Below, piece after piece: positions 25,215 to 35,182 of a stretch of DNA of 64,000 bases. The stretch's first letter is position 1. Every line of letters begins with the position of its first letter. Source of the DNA: CAIYRG01 sp964494505 (GTDB lineage: Bacteria; Pseudomonadota; Alphaproteobacteria; Micropepsales; Micropepsaceae); assembly GCA_964494505.1 (NCBI GenBank), contig CAZBRO010000012.1, positions 1-64,000 of the forward strand, read 5' to 3'. The notes under the pieces were generated by a model. The model was not told the origin of the DNA. It searched no databases and saw only the letters and a list, made by a program, of their open reading frames with translations. Both the position numbers and the translations under genes were made by a program.

Positions 25215-25241
25215 GCCGGTCCGCGATGCTACAGGTGCTCC

Positions 25242-25625
25242 ATGGGTTTCGGTATTCTTCTCGCGATTGCAATCGGCGGCGGCCTCGGTTCGCTGGCGCG
25301 GCACTATGTGTCGACCGGCGTCTACCACCTGACAGGAACCGGCTTTCCCTACGGCATCCTGGTGGTCAATATTCTGGGCGGCCTCATCATGGGCATCATC
25401 GTGGAGCTGGGCGCTCTCAAGCTGAGTTACAGCCCGGAGCTGCGCGCCTTTCTCACCACCGGGATTCTCGGCGGCTTCACCACTTTCTCGACCTTTTCGC
25501 TCGATACCGCGCTTCTCATCGAGCGCGGCGACTGGTCCAGCGCGTTCATCTATATGATCGCTTCGGTCGCCCTTTCGGTCGGCGCATTATTTGGGGGGCT
25601 CTGGCTGGTGCGCACCTTCGCATGA
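25242..25625 (+). CDS. crcB: Fluoride channel CrcB/Fluc
   Basis: The 127-residue protein has four membrane segments and the Fluc motifs GGGLGSLARHYVS, GTLxVN-like FPYGILVVNILGG and the phenylalanine-box region TTGILGGFTTFSTFSLD. Fluc dimers export fluoride by a channel mechanism. The stop overlaps the next gene's ATG by four bases (25622-25625), so it is coupled to the pseudouridine synthase. Confidence 0.95.
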   Translation: MGFGILLAIAIGGGLGSLARHYVSTGVYHLTGTGFPYGILVVNILGGLIMGIIVELGALKLSYSPELRAFLTTGILGGFTTFSTFSLDTALLIERGDWSSAFIYMIASVALSVGALFGGLWLVRTFA

Positions 25626-26629
25626 GCACGACCGAGCAGGTGGAACAGGAGGAAGCGGGTCTGCGGCTCGACCGCTGGTTCAAGCGGCATTACCCAGCGC
25701 TCGGCCATGGGCCGCTGGAGAAGCTCCTCCGCACGGGACAGGTCCGCATCGACGGCAAGCGGGCGCATGCGGGCGACCGGCTGGAGCCGGGGCAGGCAAT
25801 CCGCATCCCGCCGCAGCTTCAAGGCGCGCCGCCGCAAGCCCGGCACATGCCCCCGGCTGTGCCCGATGTCAGCGACAGCGACCGCGACTTCATGGAGCGG
25901 CTGGTCATCCACGAGGATCCGGCCGTCTTTGTGCTGAACAAGCCGAGCGGCATTCCCACCCAGGGCGGTTCCGGCGTGAAGCGCCATATCGATGGCTTGC
26001 TCGATGCGCTGCAGGGCAAGAAGCGGCAGCGCCCTCGGCTGGTGCATCGGCTCGACCGCGATACGTCCGGCGTGCTGGTGGTGGCGCGCACAATCCCTGC
26101 GGCGGCGGCGCTGTCGGAATCGCTACGCCGGCGCGACGCGCGGAAGATCTACTGGGCCCTGACCAAGGGTGTGCCGAGGCCGCATCGGGGCACCGTGAGG
26201 CTCGCGCTGGCGAAGGAAACGGGTTTCGGCCATTCCGGGCGCGACGAACGCATGGCCCCGGCTGATGAAGATTCCGTCGACGCGAAATCGGCAACCACTC
26301 ATTACGCGGTGATGGGCACGGCGGCAGGACAATATGCCTGGGTGGCGCTTCGTCCCGTGACGGGCCGTACCCATCAGCTCCGCGCGCATCTTGCCCATAT
26401 CGGCACGCCCATCGTGGGGGATTTCAAATATGGCGGCGAGGCCGCGAAGGGCCTGGGCGAACTGGAAGACCGCCTGCACCTTCACGCGCGTGCCATCGAC
26501 ATCGCCCATCCCGACGGCGGGCGGTTGCGCGCGACTGCTCCCTTGCCGCCGCATATGCTGCGTGCGTGGCGGCTGTTTGGGTTCGATCCCGACAGCCACG
26601 AAGACCCGTTTGCGGAGCACGGGAAATGA
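25622..26629 (+). CDS. rluC: 23S rRNA pseudouridine synthase, RluC/RluD family
   Basis: The 335-residue protein has an N-terminal S4 RNA-binding domain (GLRLDRWFKRHYP and LRTGQVRIDGKRAHAGDRLEPGQ, about residues 12-60). A RluA-type catalytic domain follows, with HRLDRDTSGVLVVAR holding the catalytic Asp, and GRTHQLRAHLAHIGTPIVGD. It isomerises uridines in 23S rRNA. The RluC assignment over RluD is by overall pattern and is the less certain part. It overlaps crcB and the cupin gene by four bases each. Confidence 0.88.
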   Translation: MSTTEQVEQEEAGLRLDRWFKRHYPALGHGPLEKLLRTGQVRIDGKRAHAGDRLEPGQAIRIPPQLQGAPPQARHMPPAVPDVSDSDRDFMERLVIHEDPAVFVLNKPSGIPTQGGSGVKRHIDGLLDALQGKKRQRPRLVHRLDRDTSGVLVVARTIPAAAALSESLRRRDARKIYWALTKGVPRPHRGTVRLALAKETGFGHSGRDERMAPADEDSVDAKSATTHYAVMGTAAGQYAWVALRPVTGRTHQLRAHLAHIGTPIVGDFKYGGEAAKGLGELEDRLHLHARAIDIAHPDGGRLRATAPLPPHMLRAWRLFGFDPDSHEDPFAEHGK

Positions 26630-27696
26630 AGGAAAGGCCGCGCCCGGATTTCATCCGGCACTGGTCGGAGATCGAACCCGGCGAACCGTTTCGGCTAACC
26701 GGCTACGATGAAGCCTTCGGATTCGATGCCAATTTCTCCCACCACACGGGCATGACGCGGCTCGGCCTGCACCATGTGCGTATTCCGCCTGGCCGGCGCT
26801 CCGGTCTGCCCCATGCGGAACGCGATGAGGAAGAATTCGTCTTCGTCCTTGAAGGGGAGCCCGACCTTTGGGCCGACGGCGAACTATACCGGCTAAGGGA
26901 TGGTGATGGTGTGGCATTTCCCGACCGCACCGGTATCGGGCATTGCTTCCTCAACAATACGGACAAGGACGTGTGCCTGTTCGTCATGGGCGAAGGCTCG
27001 CGCTATGCCTCGCGCCTGTTCCACCCCCTCGATGCCAAGGCCAATGCGGCTATGCGCGAGCTGGGCAAGCTCTGGGAAGACGCGCCCAAGCGCAAACTCG
27101 GGCCCCATGACGGCTTGCCCCATGCAGCAGGAAAGGGGCACCCGCGCAGGCGCAAACCGCCTTCCTTCGTCGTCAATTGGCGCGACATCCTGGGCGGGGA
27201 CACAAACACTTATCCCAACAGCCCCGAATTGCACGGCATCGACTCCCTGTTCGGGCGCCATTTCTGCTTCTCGCGGATCGGGGTGCACCTCGAAATCCTG
27301 AAGCCCGGGCGGCGCACCTCATGGCCCCATGCCGAGCGCGACGAGGAAGAATTCGTCTATGTTGTCAGTGGAAATGTGGATGCCTGGATCGATGGCGCCC
27401 TGCATGCGATGCACACGGGCGATTTCATCGGCTTCCCAAGCCGCACCGGCATTACGCATGTGATCATCAACAATGGCGAGGCGGACGCGGTACTGATCGT
27501 GGGCGGCGAGGCGTCGCGCGCGCGCAACCGGTTCTTCTATCCGCTTCATCCGAAGCGAAATCAGGAGATCGGCGATCTGCTATGGACCGATCCGCCGAAA
27601 CGCAGGCTCGGGCCGCATGACGGCCTGCCGGACGCCCTGCGGACGGCACAAGCGCAAAAACCCAAGCCCAAGCGCAAACCCGCTGGCTGCCGCTAA
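26626..27696 (+). CDS. Tandem-duplicated cupin protein
   Basis: From ATG 26626 the product is 356 residues and is an internal duplication. Each half (about residues 1-165 and 185-345) has a cupin barrel with PHAERDEEEFV at the metal-site motif 1 position and a second motif ending in TGIGH or TGITH. Each half closes with the same KLGPHDGLPHA or RLGPHDGLPDA signature. The halves share the spacing of these motifs. A Lys/Pro-rich tail ends the protein. It overlaps the pseudouridine synthase gene and is two bases before the ATP12 gene. Substrate is unknown. Confidence 0.82.
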   Translation: MKERPRPDFIRHWSEIEPGEPFRLTGYDEAFGFDANFSHHTGMTRLGLHHVRIPPGRRSGLPHAERDEEEFVFVLEGEPDLWADGELYRLRDGDGVAFPDRTGIGHCFLNNTDKDVCLFVMGEGSRYASRLFHPLDAKANAAMRELGKLWEDAPKRKLGPHDGLPHAAGKGHPRRRKPPSFVVNWRDILGGDTNTYPNSPELHGIDSLFGRHFCFSRIGVHLEILKPGRRTSWPHAERDEEEFVYVVSGNVDAWIDGALHAMHTGDFIGFPSRTGITHVIINNGEADAVLIVGGEASRARNRFFYPLHPKRNQEIGDLLWTDPPKRRLGPHDGLPDALRTAQAQKPKPKRKPAGCR

Positions 27697-27698
27697 GG

Positions 27699-28448
27699 AT
27701 GGCCGCGCATCAGCCGAAACGCTTCTACCAGACCGTCAGCGTCTCGCGCGCGGCGGGCGGTTATGGGGTTAGCCTGGACGGCAAACCCCTCAAGACGCCC
27801 GCGGGCGCCGAATTGATTCTGCCGGCGCCGGCGTTGGCAGAGGCAATCGCGGACGAATGGCGGGCCCAGGGCGAAAAGATGAGCCTCGACACCATGACGC
27901 TCACAAAGCTCGCCAATGCAGGCCTGGACCGAGTTGCGACAGACAGGAAGGCGGCGATCGAGCAAATTCTCCGCTTCGCGCGAAGCGAAACCCTCTGCTA
28001 CCGGGCCGATGCGCCCAAAGCGCTGGTGCAGCGGCAGGGGGCCCTCTGGGACCCGCTGCTCGAATGGGCGCGGGTTCGCTATGGCGCGGCGCTTGCTTGC
28101 GTGGCCGGGATCACTCACGTCGAGCAGCCCCCTGACGCTCTCAGTACATTCGAGCAAGTCATTGCAGAAGAAGATAATTTCTCAATTTCAGGATTGGCTT
28201 CTGCTGCCGCCTTGACGGGCTCGCTCGTCATCGCTTTGGCGCTGTTGGAGGGCCGGCTTGACGCCGAGCAGGCATTTGCCGCGAGCCAGCTCGATGAAAT
28301 CTTTCAGGCCGAACGCTGGGGCTGGGACTTCGAAGCCGAACAGCGATCCCGGACCAAAGCAACCGAGCTCGCTCAGATCGGTCGCTTCCTGCGGCTTCTG
28401 CGGAACGCCGCCCTTTCGCAATGTCAAATTGACGAACCGTCAACATAA
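27699..28448 (+). CDS. ATP12 family F1-ATPase assembly chaperone
   Basis: The 249-residue protein shows the ATP12 pattern: KRFYQTVSVSRAAGGYGVSLDGKPLKTPAGAELILPAPALAEAIADEW near the start, MTLTKLANAGLDRV, and the C-terminal AFAASQLDEIFQAERWGWD. In mitochondria ATP12 binds the F1 alpha subunit before hexamer assembly, and alphaproteobacteria carry the ancestral form. It ends the crcB-rluC-cupin-ATP12 run of tightly packed genes. Confidence 0.92.
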   Translation: MAAHQPKRFYQTVSVSRAAGGYGVSLDGKPLKTPAGAELILPAPALAEAIADEWRAQGEKMSLDTMTLTKLANAGLDRVATDRKAAIEQILRFARSETLCYRADAPKALVQRQGALWDPLLEWARVRYGAALACVAGITHVEQPPDALSTFEQVIAEEDNFSISGLASAAALTGSLVIALALLEGRLDAEQAFAASQLDEIFQAERWGWDFEAEQRSRTKATELAQIGRFLRLLRNAALSQCQIDEPST

Positions 28449-28478
28449 GCTAAAGTTCCCTCATGGAACCACGGCGGG

Positions 28479-29135
28479 GTGACACCGCCGAAGAAGGACG
28501 CGCGATTGGAAGCTCAAACTAACCGCTTGCCAGGTCAGCGAGCGACCGGAAAGCGTGCCCTAGTCAAAGAGCAGAATCGTCGCGTGATTCTCGATGCGGC
28601 GCGGCGCGTCTTCGCGCAGCTCGGCTATGGCCCCACCACTGTCCGAGACATCATCCGCGCGACTCCGCTCGCCTCGGGCACGTTCTACAATTACTTCCGT
28701 TCGAAAGACGAAGTGTTCCAGGCGATGCGCGATGAGGCCGCACTTACGCTACGGCCGCTTTTGCGTGAGGCGCGGGCCAATGCCGAAACCGCCGCCGTCT
28801 TCGTCTCCGCAACATTCGAGGCGTTCTTCTCCTATGTCGTGGCAAACCGCGGCAATCCCGCCGTTGCGCGCGGCGATATCCATGTGCGCGTGGACACGCC
28901 CGAAATTCTCGCCGGGCTCACAGAGCTGCGCGCCGATCTCGAGCGCGCAATCGCGCGCGGAATATTTCCCCCCGTCGATCCGGAGTTGCTGGCCGCTTCC
29001 ATGATCGGCACGGCCTTCGAAATCGCGGAAATCCTGCAGCGGCGTGAAGCGGCCGGCGCGGAGGAGGCCGCCCGTTTCGCGACCACTTTGTTCCTTTCCG
29101 GGCTCTCGGCGTTTCCAAAGCCGGTGGCCGGTTAG
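28479..29135 (+). CDS. TetR/AcrR family transcriptional regulator
   Basis: The 218-residue protein has a TetR-type helix-turn-helix at about residues 25-75 (QNRRVILDAARRVFAQLGYGPTTVRDIIRATPLASGTFYNYFRSKDEVF) and an all-helical ligand domain after it. The start GTG 28479 follows ACGGCGGG. TTG 28505 would remove nine residues. It lies 57 bases before the M28 peptidase gene on the same strand, with a nine-base inverted repeat in between. Target and ligand are unknown. Confidence 0.9.
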   Translation: MTPPKKDARLEAQTNRLPGQRATGKRALVKEQNRRVILDAARRVFAQLGYGPTTVRDIIRATPLASGTFYNYFRSKDEVFQAMRDEAALTLRPLLREARANAETAAVFVSATFEAFFSYVVANRGNPAVARGDIHVRVDTPEILAGLTELRADLERAIARGIFPPVDPELLAASMIGTAFEIAEILQRREAAGAEEAARFATTLFLSGLSAFPKPVAG

Positions 29136-29192
29136 GCGTTTGCCGCACGAGCGCACTGCACTAAGGTTGCGGCAAAGACGCGGGAGTGCCCA

Positions 29193-30863
<1,671 letters not shown>

Positions 30864-30885
30864 ACCGCCTCAGTCCGGAGCCTGC

Positions 30886-31173
30886 ATGTCAGACGATATC
30901 ACCACCATGAACATCCGCATCGAAGGCGAGGTGCAAGGCTGCGGCTTCCGCGAATTCGCGGTCCGCGAGGCCAATACCCGCAAACTCAGAGGCTGGGTGC
31001 GGAACCGCTCGGACGGCTCGGTGGAAGCGGTGGCCTCCGGCCCCACGAAAATCGTCGAGGAGTTCATCGCCGCCTGCATGCAGGGTCCACGCGGCTCCCG
31101 CGTCACCGCGTTCAACCTTCAGCCGGTGGACCCGCCGGAGACGCTCGGCTTTACTCGGCGGCCGTCGGTCTGA
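30886..31173 (+). CDS. acyP: Acylphosphatase
   Basis: The 95-residue protein has the acylphosphatase signature EGEVQGCGFREFAVREA, where the arginine of GFR binds phosphate, and GWVRNRSDGSVEAVASG, with the catalytic Asn. It hydrolyses the carboxyl-phosphate bond of acyl phosphates. The usual VQGVGFR has Cys for the second Val here. ATG 30907 is a possible later start. Its last 23 bases overlap the convergent COX1-like gene. Confidence 0.93.
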   Translation: MSDDITTMNIRIEGEVQGCGFREFAVREANTRKLRGWVRNRSDGSVEAVASGPTKIVEEFIAACMQGPRGSRVTAFNLQPVDPPETLGFTRRPSV

Positions 31174-31579
31174 TTGCAGCGCCCGATGGGATGGCATCGG
31201 CGGTCTTCATCAGAACGCTCCAGACCGAGAACGCGAACACCACCATCCCGCCGAATGCGAGGAATTCGCTCAAGATGAGCGGCAGCAGGAAGGGCGAGCT
31301 CTCGCCTTGGATCAGCACCATGCAAAGCGATGGGAACATGATCGATATGCCTGCATTGTTCAGCCAGAATACCGTCCAGGCGAGCTTCTTAGAGGCTTCG
31401 CGCGCCAGCGCATAGAACGTCCCGTAAAGCGCCATCGTTACCCAGCCGATCAGATTGAGATGGGCATGCGCGGGCGCCAGCGTGAAATTGTTGGACGCGC
31501 CCATATAGATGCCGAACCCCATTCCGATCAGCACGTAAACCGGCGCAAGCGCGAAAAACCAAAGCGAGACGCGTGGCAT
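31151..31579 (-). CDS. Small COX1-like four-helix membrane protein
   Basis: The 142-residue protein has four hydrophobic segments. The pattern LAPAHAHLNLIGWVTMALYGTFYAL resembles the helix of haem-copper oxidase subunit I that carries a haem-ligand histidine. It is far too short for an oxidase (about 500 residues), and the other metal ligands are missing. Such stand-alone proteins recur in proteobacteria and their role is not settled; haem binding is an inference. It lies 83 bases downstream of lipB on the same strand, and its 3' end overlaps acyP. Confidence 0.7.
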   Translation of the reverse strand: MPRVSLWFFALAPVYVLIGMGFGIYMGASNNFTLAPAHAHLNLIGWVTMALYGTFYALAREASKKLAWTVFWLNNAGISIMFPSLCMVLIQGESSPFLLPLILSEFLAFGGMVVFAFSVWSVLMKTADAIPSGAAIRPTAAE

Positions 31580-31662
31580 GGGAATCTCCCCCTACGGAGT
31601 TGCAGGCGGAAATGTGACTCGTTTCCGGATTGGCCTGCCACTGATTTCTTGAGCGTGAGCGG

Positions 31663-32325
31663 TCAGCCGTTCGGCGCGGCGGGGCCGAATATTTCCTCGA
31701 AGGCGCGCTTCAGCGCGACGTCCACGTCTTCCATGCTAACCGGCAAACCGAGAGCGGCGAGGCTGGTGACGCCATATTTTTCATCGCGGATGCCGCAGGG
31801 CACGATGCCGGAGAAATGGTCGAGGTCCGGGTCGACGTTCAGGCTGATGCCATGGAATGTCACCCAATGCCGGACGCGCACGCCGATGGCAGCGACCTTG
31901 TCCTCGCTGCCGTCGCCATTCCTGACCCAGATGCCGATACGGCCCGGACGCCGCTCACCCTTGATGCTGAACTCGTCCAAGGCCCGGATCAGCCATTCCT
32001 CGAGATCGTGCACGAATTTTCGCACGTCGTTGCCGCGCGGACGCAGGTCCAGCATCACATAGGCCACCCGCTGCCCGGGCCCGTGATAGGTGTATTGGCC
32101 GCCTCGGCCGGCCTGGAACACCGGAAACCGGGCGGTCAGCAGATCGCCGTCCTTGGCGCTCGTGCCTGCGGTATAAAGCGGGGGATGTTCCAGGAGCCAG
32201 ACCTGTTCGGGAGCACGGCCCTGACGAATTGCATCGACGCGGGATTCCATGCGGGTCACGGCTTCCTCATAGGGAACCCGACCTTCATCTATGGCCCACT
32301 CGATCGATCCGAATTGCTCGCACAT
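31663..32325 (-). CDS. lipB: Octanoyltransferase LipB
   Basis: The 220-residue protein has GRGGQYTYHGPGQRVAYVMLDL, the LipB signature, the lysine in VAAIGVRVRHWVTFHG and the active-site Cys of GIVPCGIRDEKYGVTS. It moves octanoyl groups from acyl carrier protein to the lipoyl domains of enzyme complexes. I chose the ATG at 32325. The frame stays open to 32394, but that start would overlap the divergent fliN start and leave no promoter space. Confidence 0.94.
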   Translation of the reverse strand: MCEQFGSIEWAIDEGRVPYEEAVTRMESRVDAIRQGRAPEQVWLLEHPPLYTAGTSAKDGDLLTARFPVFQAGRGGQYTYHGPGQRVAYVMLDLRPRGNDVRKFVHDLEEWLIRALDEFSIKGERRPGRIGIWVRNGDGSEDKVAAIGVRVRHWVTFHGISLNVDPDLDHFSGIVPCGIRDEKYGVTSLAALGLPVSMEDVDVALKRAFEEIFGPAAPNG

Positions 32326-32384
32326 TAACGGGCTAGAAAGCACAATCGGGCAAGGATCGCCATGCGCTTCCTCCCCAGGGCCAC

Positions 32385-32627
32385 ATGTCTTCATTGAATG
32401 ACGTCAAAGTGGAAATCGCGGTCGTGCTCGGCCGCTCGGTTATTCCGATGCATCAGCTTCTGCGCATGGGCCGCGGTGCCGTGATCGAACTCGATTCCCG
32501 TCAGGACGATCCCGTCATGGTGCTTGCAAACAACAGGCCGGTCGCGAAGGGAGAAATCCAGATCGACGGCGACCTGATCACGGTGGAAATCAGCGAGACT
32601 TTGAAGGCTCACGCAAACAACACTTAA
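32385..32627 (+). CDS. fliN: Stand-alone FliN/SpoA-domain protein
   Basis: The 80-residue protein is just one SpoA (FliN C-terminal) domain: VKVEIAVVLGRSVIPMHQLLRMGRGAVIELD and the PVMVLANNRPVAKGEIQI stretch. In flagella, FliN with FliM and FliG forms the switch ring, and related domains act in type III secretion. No other flagellar gene is in the window and the partner N-terminal region of longer FliN is missing. It is divergent from lipB. The FliN fold is certain; the flagellar role is not. Confidence 0.82.
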   Translation: MSSLNDVKVEIAVVLGRSVIPMHQLLRMGRGAVIELDSRQDDPVMVLANNRPVAKGEIQIDGDLITVEISETLKAHANNT

Positions 32628-32729
32628 GTTGATGTTCATCAAAAAATTCCCCACTAAATTCTTGCATAAATCCTCTACAGGGCTTAACTCTATGTGAATT
32701 CCGCGTTTGCGGCTTTCGGATAGAGACTC

Positions 32730-33242
32730 ATGTTGCCCATCATTCTCGACGGTTCGATGATCCGTGCCGGCATTGCAGGGCTTGGCGACAGTTTCGCGCG
32801 CCGGCTTGCGATGATGAAGGAAGGAGGCATCGAACAGCCTGAGATTTTCTCGGGTCACCTGCCGGACGCCGGCGATATCGCGCGCCTGCAAATCCTCTTT
32901 GTCGCCGGCCTGGATGCTGAAACGTCCCGCTCGCTTGCTCAGCTTGCGCGCGCTGCGGGCGTGCTGGTGAATGTCGAGGATGTGCCCGAGCTGTGCGATT
33001 TCCACGTTCCGGCCCAGGTGAGGCGGGGAAACTTTCTCATCGCCATTTCCACGGCGGGTGAATCGCCCGCTTTGTCCCGCGCCTTGCGCGAAAAGCTGGA
33101 GGTGCAGTTCGGCCCCGAATGGGAACAGCGCCTGGACGAACTTGCGGAGCTGCGACGGGCATTACGCGCCCGCGGCGTTCGAGCGGAAGAAGTCTCCGCA
33201 CGAACGCGCGCCCATCTCGCCGAGCAAGGGTGGCTCGAATGA
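32730..33242 (+). CDS. Precorrin-2 dehydrogenase/sirohydrochlorin ferrochelatase-like protein
   Basis: The 170-residue protein resembles the Met8/CysG N-terminal module: a Rossmann-like start, LAQLARAAGVLVNVEDVPELCDFHVPAQVRRGNFLIAISTAGESPALSRALREKLE, typical of siroheme synthase. The acidic residue of NVEDVPELCDF and STAGESP match the family. It should turn precorrin-2 into siroheme, the cofactor of sulfite reductase. It is shorter than Met8 (about 210), and the glycine-rich NAD loop at the N-terminus is weak. It overlaps cysH by four bases. Confidence 0.82.
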   Translation: MLPIILDGSMIRAGIAGLGDSFARRLAMMKEGGIEQPEIFSGHLPDAGDIARLQILFVAGLDAETSRSLAQLARAAGVLVNVEDVPELCDFHVPAQVRRGNFLIAISTAGESPALSRALREKLEVQFGPEWEQRLDELAELRRALRARGVRAEEVSARTRAHLAEQGWLE

Positions 33243-33988
33243 CCGTCGTTCCGCTCCACCAGAGCGAGCCGCGTGGCGGGTCTTTGGCCATGCGCGAAGA
33301 GCTTTCCTCGCTTCGCGCCAAGACGGCTGGACTGGGCACGAGCGAGATCCTGGAATTCGCGCTCAAGCAGGCCTTCACGGGGCGCATCGCGGTTGTCTCG
33401 GCCTTCGGGGCGGAATCGGTGGTGCTGCTGCATCTTGTCGCTGAGATCGATCCCACGATTCCGGTGCTGTTTCTGAACACCGGCAAATTGTTCGGAGAAA
33501 CGCTGCGCTATCGCGACCGGCTGCAGGACGTCCTGGGCCTGACCGATATTCGCTCAATCGGGCCGCATCCGGCCGAACGGAAGGATCGCGATTCCGAGGG
33601 CACGCTCTGGAGCCGCGACCCTGATTCCTGCTGCCATTTCCGCAAGGTCGTGCCGCTCAAGCGGGCGCTGTCGGGTTTTGCGGCGACCGTGACCGGAAGG
33701 AAGCGTTTTCAGACCTCTGCCCGCACCGGGATGGAGCGGGTCGAGCTTGCCGACGGCCGCTTCCGCTTCAATCCGCTCCTGGATTGGTCACTCGCCGACC
33801 TCATGGGCTACATCGAGGAAAGGGGGCTGCCCAGGCATCCCCTGGTGGTCGACGGCTATCCTTCCATCGGCTGCATGCCGTGCACGCGGCGGGTCGCGGC
33901 GGGCGAGGGCTATCGTGACGGCCGCTGGGCCGGTCTCGCCAAGGACGAATGCGGCATTCACGCCGGCATCGACGGCGACGGGATTTAG
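33239..33988 (+). CDS. cysH: Assimilatory adenylyl-sulfate (APS) reductase
   Basis: From ATG 33239 the product is 249 residues. It has the PP-loop-like AVVSAFGAESVVLLHL, the cysteine pairs DSCCHFRKV and GCMPCTRRV, which in this family bind a [4Fe-4S] cluster, and the catalytic C-terminal DECGIH. The cluster motif indicates use of APS rather than PAPS. It reduces the substrate to sulfite with thioredoxin. The usual partner cysI is not adjacent. It follows the siroheme gene with a four-base overlap. Confidence 0.92.
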   Translation: MTVVPLHQSEPRGGSLAMREELSSLRAKTAGLGTSEILEFALKQAFTGRIAVVSAFGAESVVLLHLVAEIDPTIPVLFLNTGKLFGETLRYRDRLQDVLGLTDIRSIGPHPAERKDRDSEGTLWSRDPDSCCHFRKVVPLKRALSGFAATVTGRKRFQTSARTGMERVELADGRFRFNPLLDWSLADLMGYIEERGLPRHPLVVDGYPSIGCMPCTRRVAAGEGYRDGRWAGLAKDECGIHAGIDGDGI

Positions 33989-33995
33989 TGGCTGC

Positions 33996-34079
33996 TGGTG
34001 CGGTCGAGAAGACTCGAACTTCCACAGGTTGCCCTACTAGCACCTCAAGCTAGCGCGTCTACCGTTCCGCCACGACCGC
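33996..34079 (-). tRNA. tRNA-Leu (anticodon GAG)
   Basis: On the minus strand the acceptor stem GCGGTCG (from 34079) pairs with CGACCGC, followed by discriminator A and an encoded CCA (33996-33998). The anticodon stem CTAGC/GCTAG encloses the loop TTGAGGT, giving anticodon GAG. The T-loop TTCGAGT and a long variable arm mark a class II leucine tRNA. It reads CUC and CUU codons. It begins seven bases after the convergent cysH stop. Confidence 0.96.
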
Positions 34080-34211
34080 ACGTCAAATGAGAGGGCGGGG
34101 CGGTGTAACAAACGCAAGGGCCGATGGGAAGGGCGCTGCGAAGCCCTCGAACAATTGATGTTCGCCAACGGGGCCGCTATTGTCCGGCCTTCGAACCACC
34201 GGGAGGGTTTA

Positions 34212-35168
34212 ATGAGGAAATTGTTGCTGTTGTCCGCCATCGCGTTGCTGCCTGCGGCCGCATTCGGGGCCGAATCCGCTTTGAGCTGGGCCTATCCGGT
34301 GGCGCCTCAGGGCTTGCCGCAGCCGGACCCCGCCAAGACCTTTCAGGCCAAGGGCGCGCCTGCGGGCATGATGCTCACGATGGCGCAAATCAACAACAAT
34401 TTTGGCCCCCCGGACTGGTTCCCGAACGAGCACCCGGCGATGCCGGCGACGGTCAAGAACGGGCGCGCGCCACATGTGCGCGCGTGCATGCTCTGCCATC
34501 TTCCCAACGGCAACGGCCACCCGGAATCGGCGAGCGTCTCGGGCCTTTCCTCGGGCTACATCGTCGAGCAGATGCATGAATTCCGCGACGGCAACCGGAT
34601 GAACAACCGCGCCCCGGTGATGATCGAAATGGCGAAGGACATTTCCGAAGCCGAGCTCAAGGAGGCAGCCGATTATTTCGCCAGCATCCCGAAGCCGCAG
34701 CAGAAATGGGTCCGCGTCGTGGAGACGAAAGCCGCGCCCAAGAACCACGTCGGCAATGGCGGCATGCGCTTCTTTGACGAAGGCAGCAAGGAAACCATGC
34801 CGGTTCCGGCGAACATGATCTATGAAGTCGCTGAGAATGGCGAAGGTGCGGAGCTGCGCGACCAGCATTTCGGCTTCGTGGATTTCGTGCCGGAAGGCGC
34901 GATCAAAAAGGGTGAGGCGCTTGCCACTACGGGCGGCAACGGCAAGACCATCCAATGCTCGATCTGCCATGGCGCGGATTTCAAGGGCATCGGAGACGTG
35001 CCGCGGCTCTCCGGGCGGGCGGCCTATTACCTCATCCGTCAGCTCAACGACATCAAGACGGGCGCGCGCAAGGGCAACGCGGTCGCGCTGATGAAGCCGG
35101 TGGTCGAAAAACTGACCGACGAGGACATGGTCGACCTTGTGGCTTACATGGCGTCGCGCGAGCCGTAA
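34212..35168 (+). CDS. Secreted dihaem cytochrome c (c4-like)
   Basis: From ATG 34212 (after GGAGGG) the product is 318 residues, with signal peptide MRKLLLLSAIALLPAAAFGAE. Two haem-binding motifs are present, CMLCH near residue 94 and CSICH near residue 254, each followed by a c4-like helix pattern (SGLSSGYIVEQMHEFRDGNRMNN; SGRAAYYLIRQLNDIKTGARKG). It is probably a periplasmic electron carrier. The ~70 residues before the first haem are not of a type I recognise. A strong terminator follows. Confidence 0.9.
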   Translation: MRKLLLLSAIALLPAAAFGAESALSWAYPVAPQGLPQPDPAKTFQAKGAPAGMMLTMAQINNNFGPPDWFPNEHPAMPATVKNGRAPHVRACMLCHLPNGNGHPESASVSGLSSGYIVEQMHEFRDGNRMNNRAPVMIEMAKDISEAELKEAADYFASIPKPQQKWVRVVETKAAPKNHVGNGGMRFFDEGSKETMPVPANMIYEVAENGEGAELRDQHFGFVDFVPEGAIKKGEALATTGGNGKTIQCSICHGADFKGIGDVPRLSGRAAYYLIRQLNDIKTGARKGNAVALMKPVVEKLTDEDMVDLVAYMASREP

Positions 35169-35182
35169 GACTTTCCATTACG

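Noticed and set aside
25215..25241. Fluoride riboswitch before crcB
   Set aside because: Only 27 bases separate the upstream terminator from the crcB start, too short for the fluoride aptamer.
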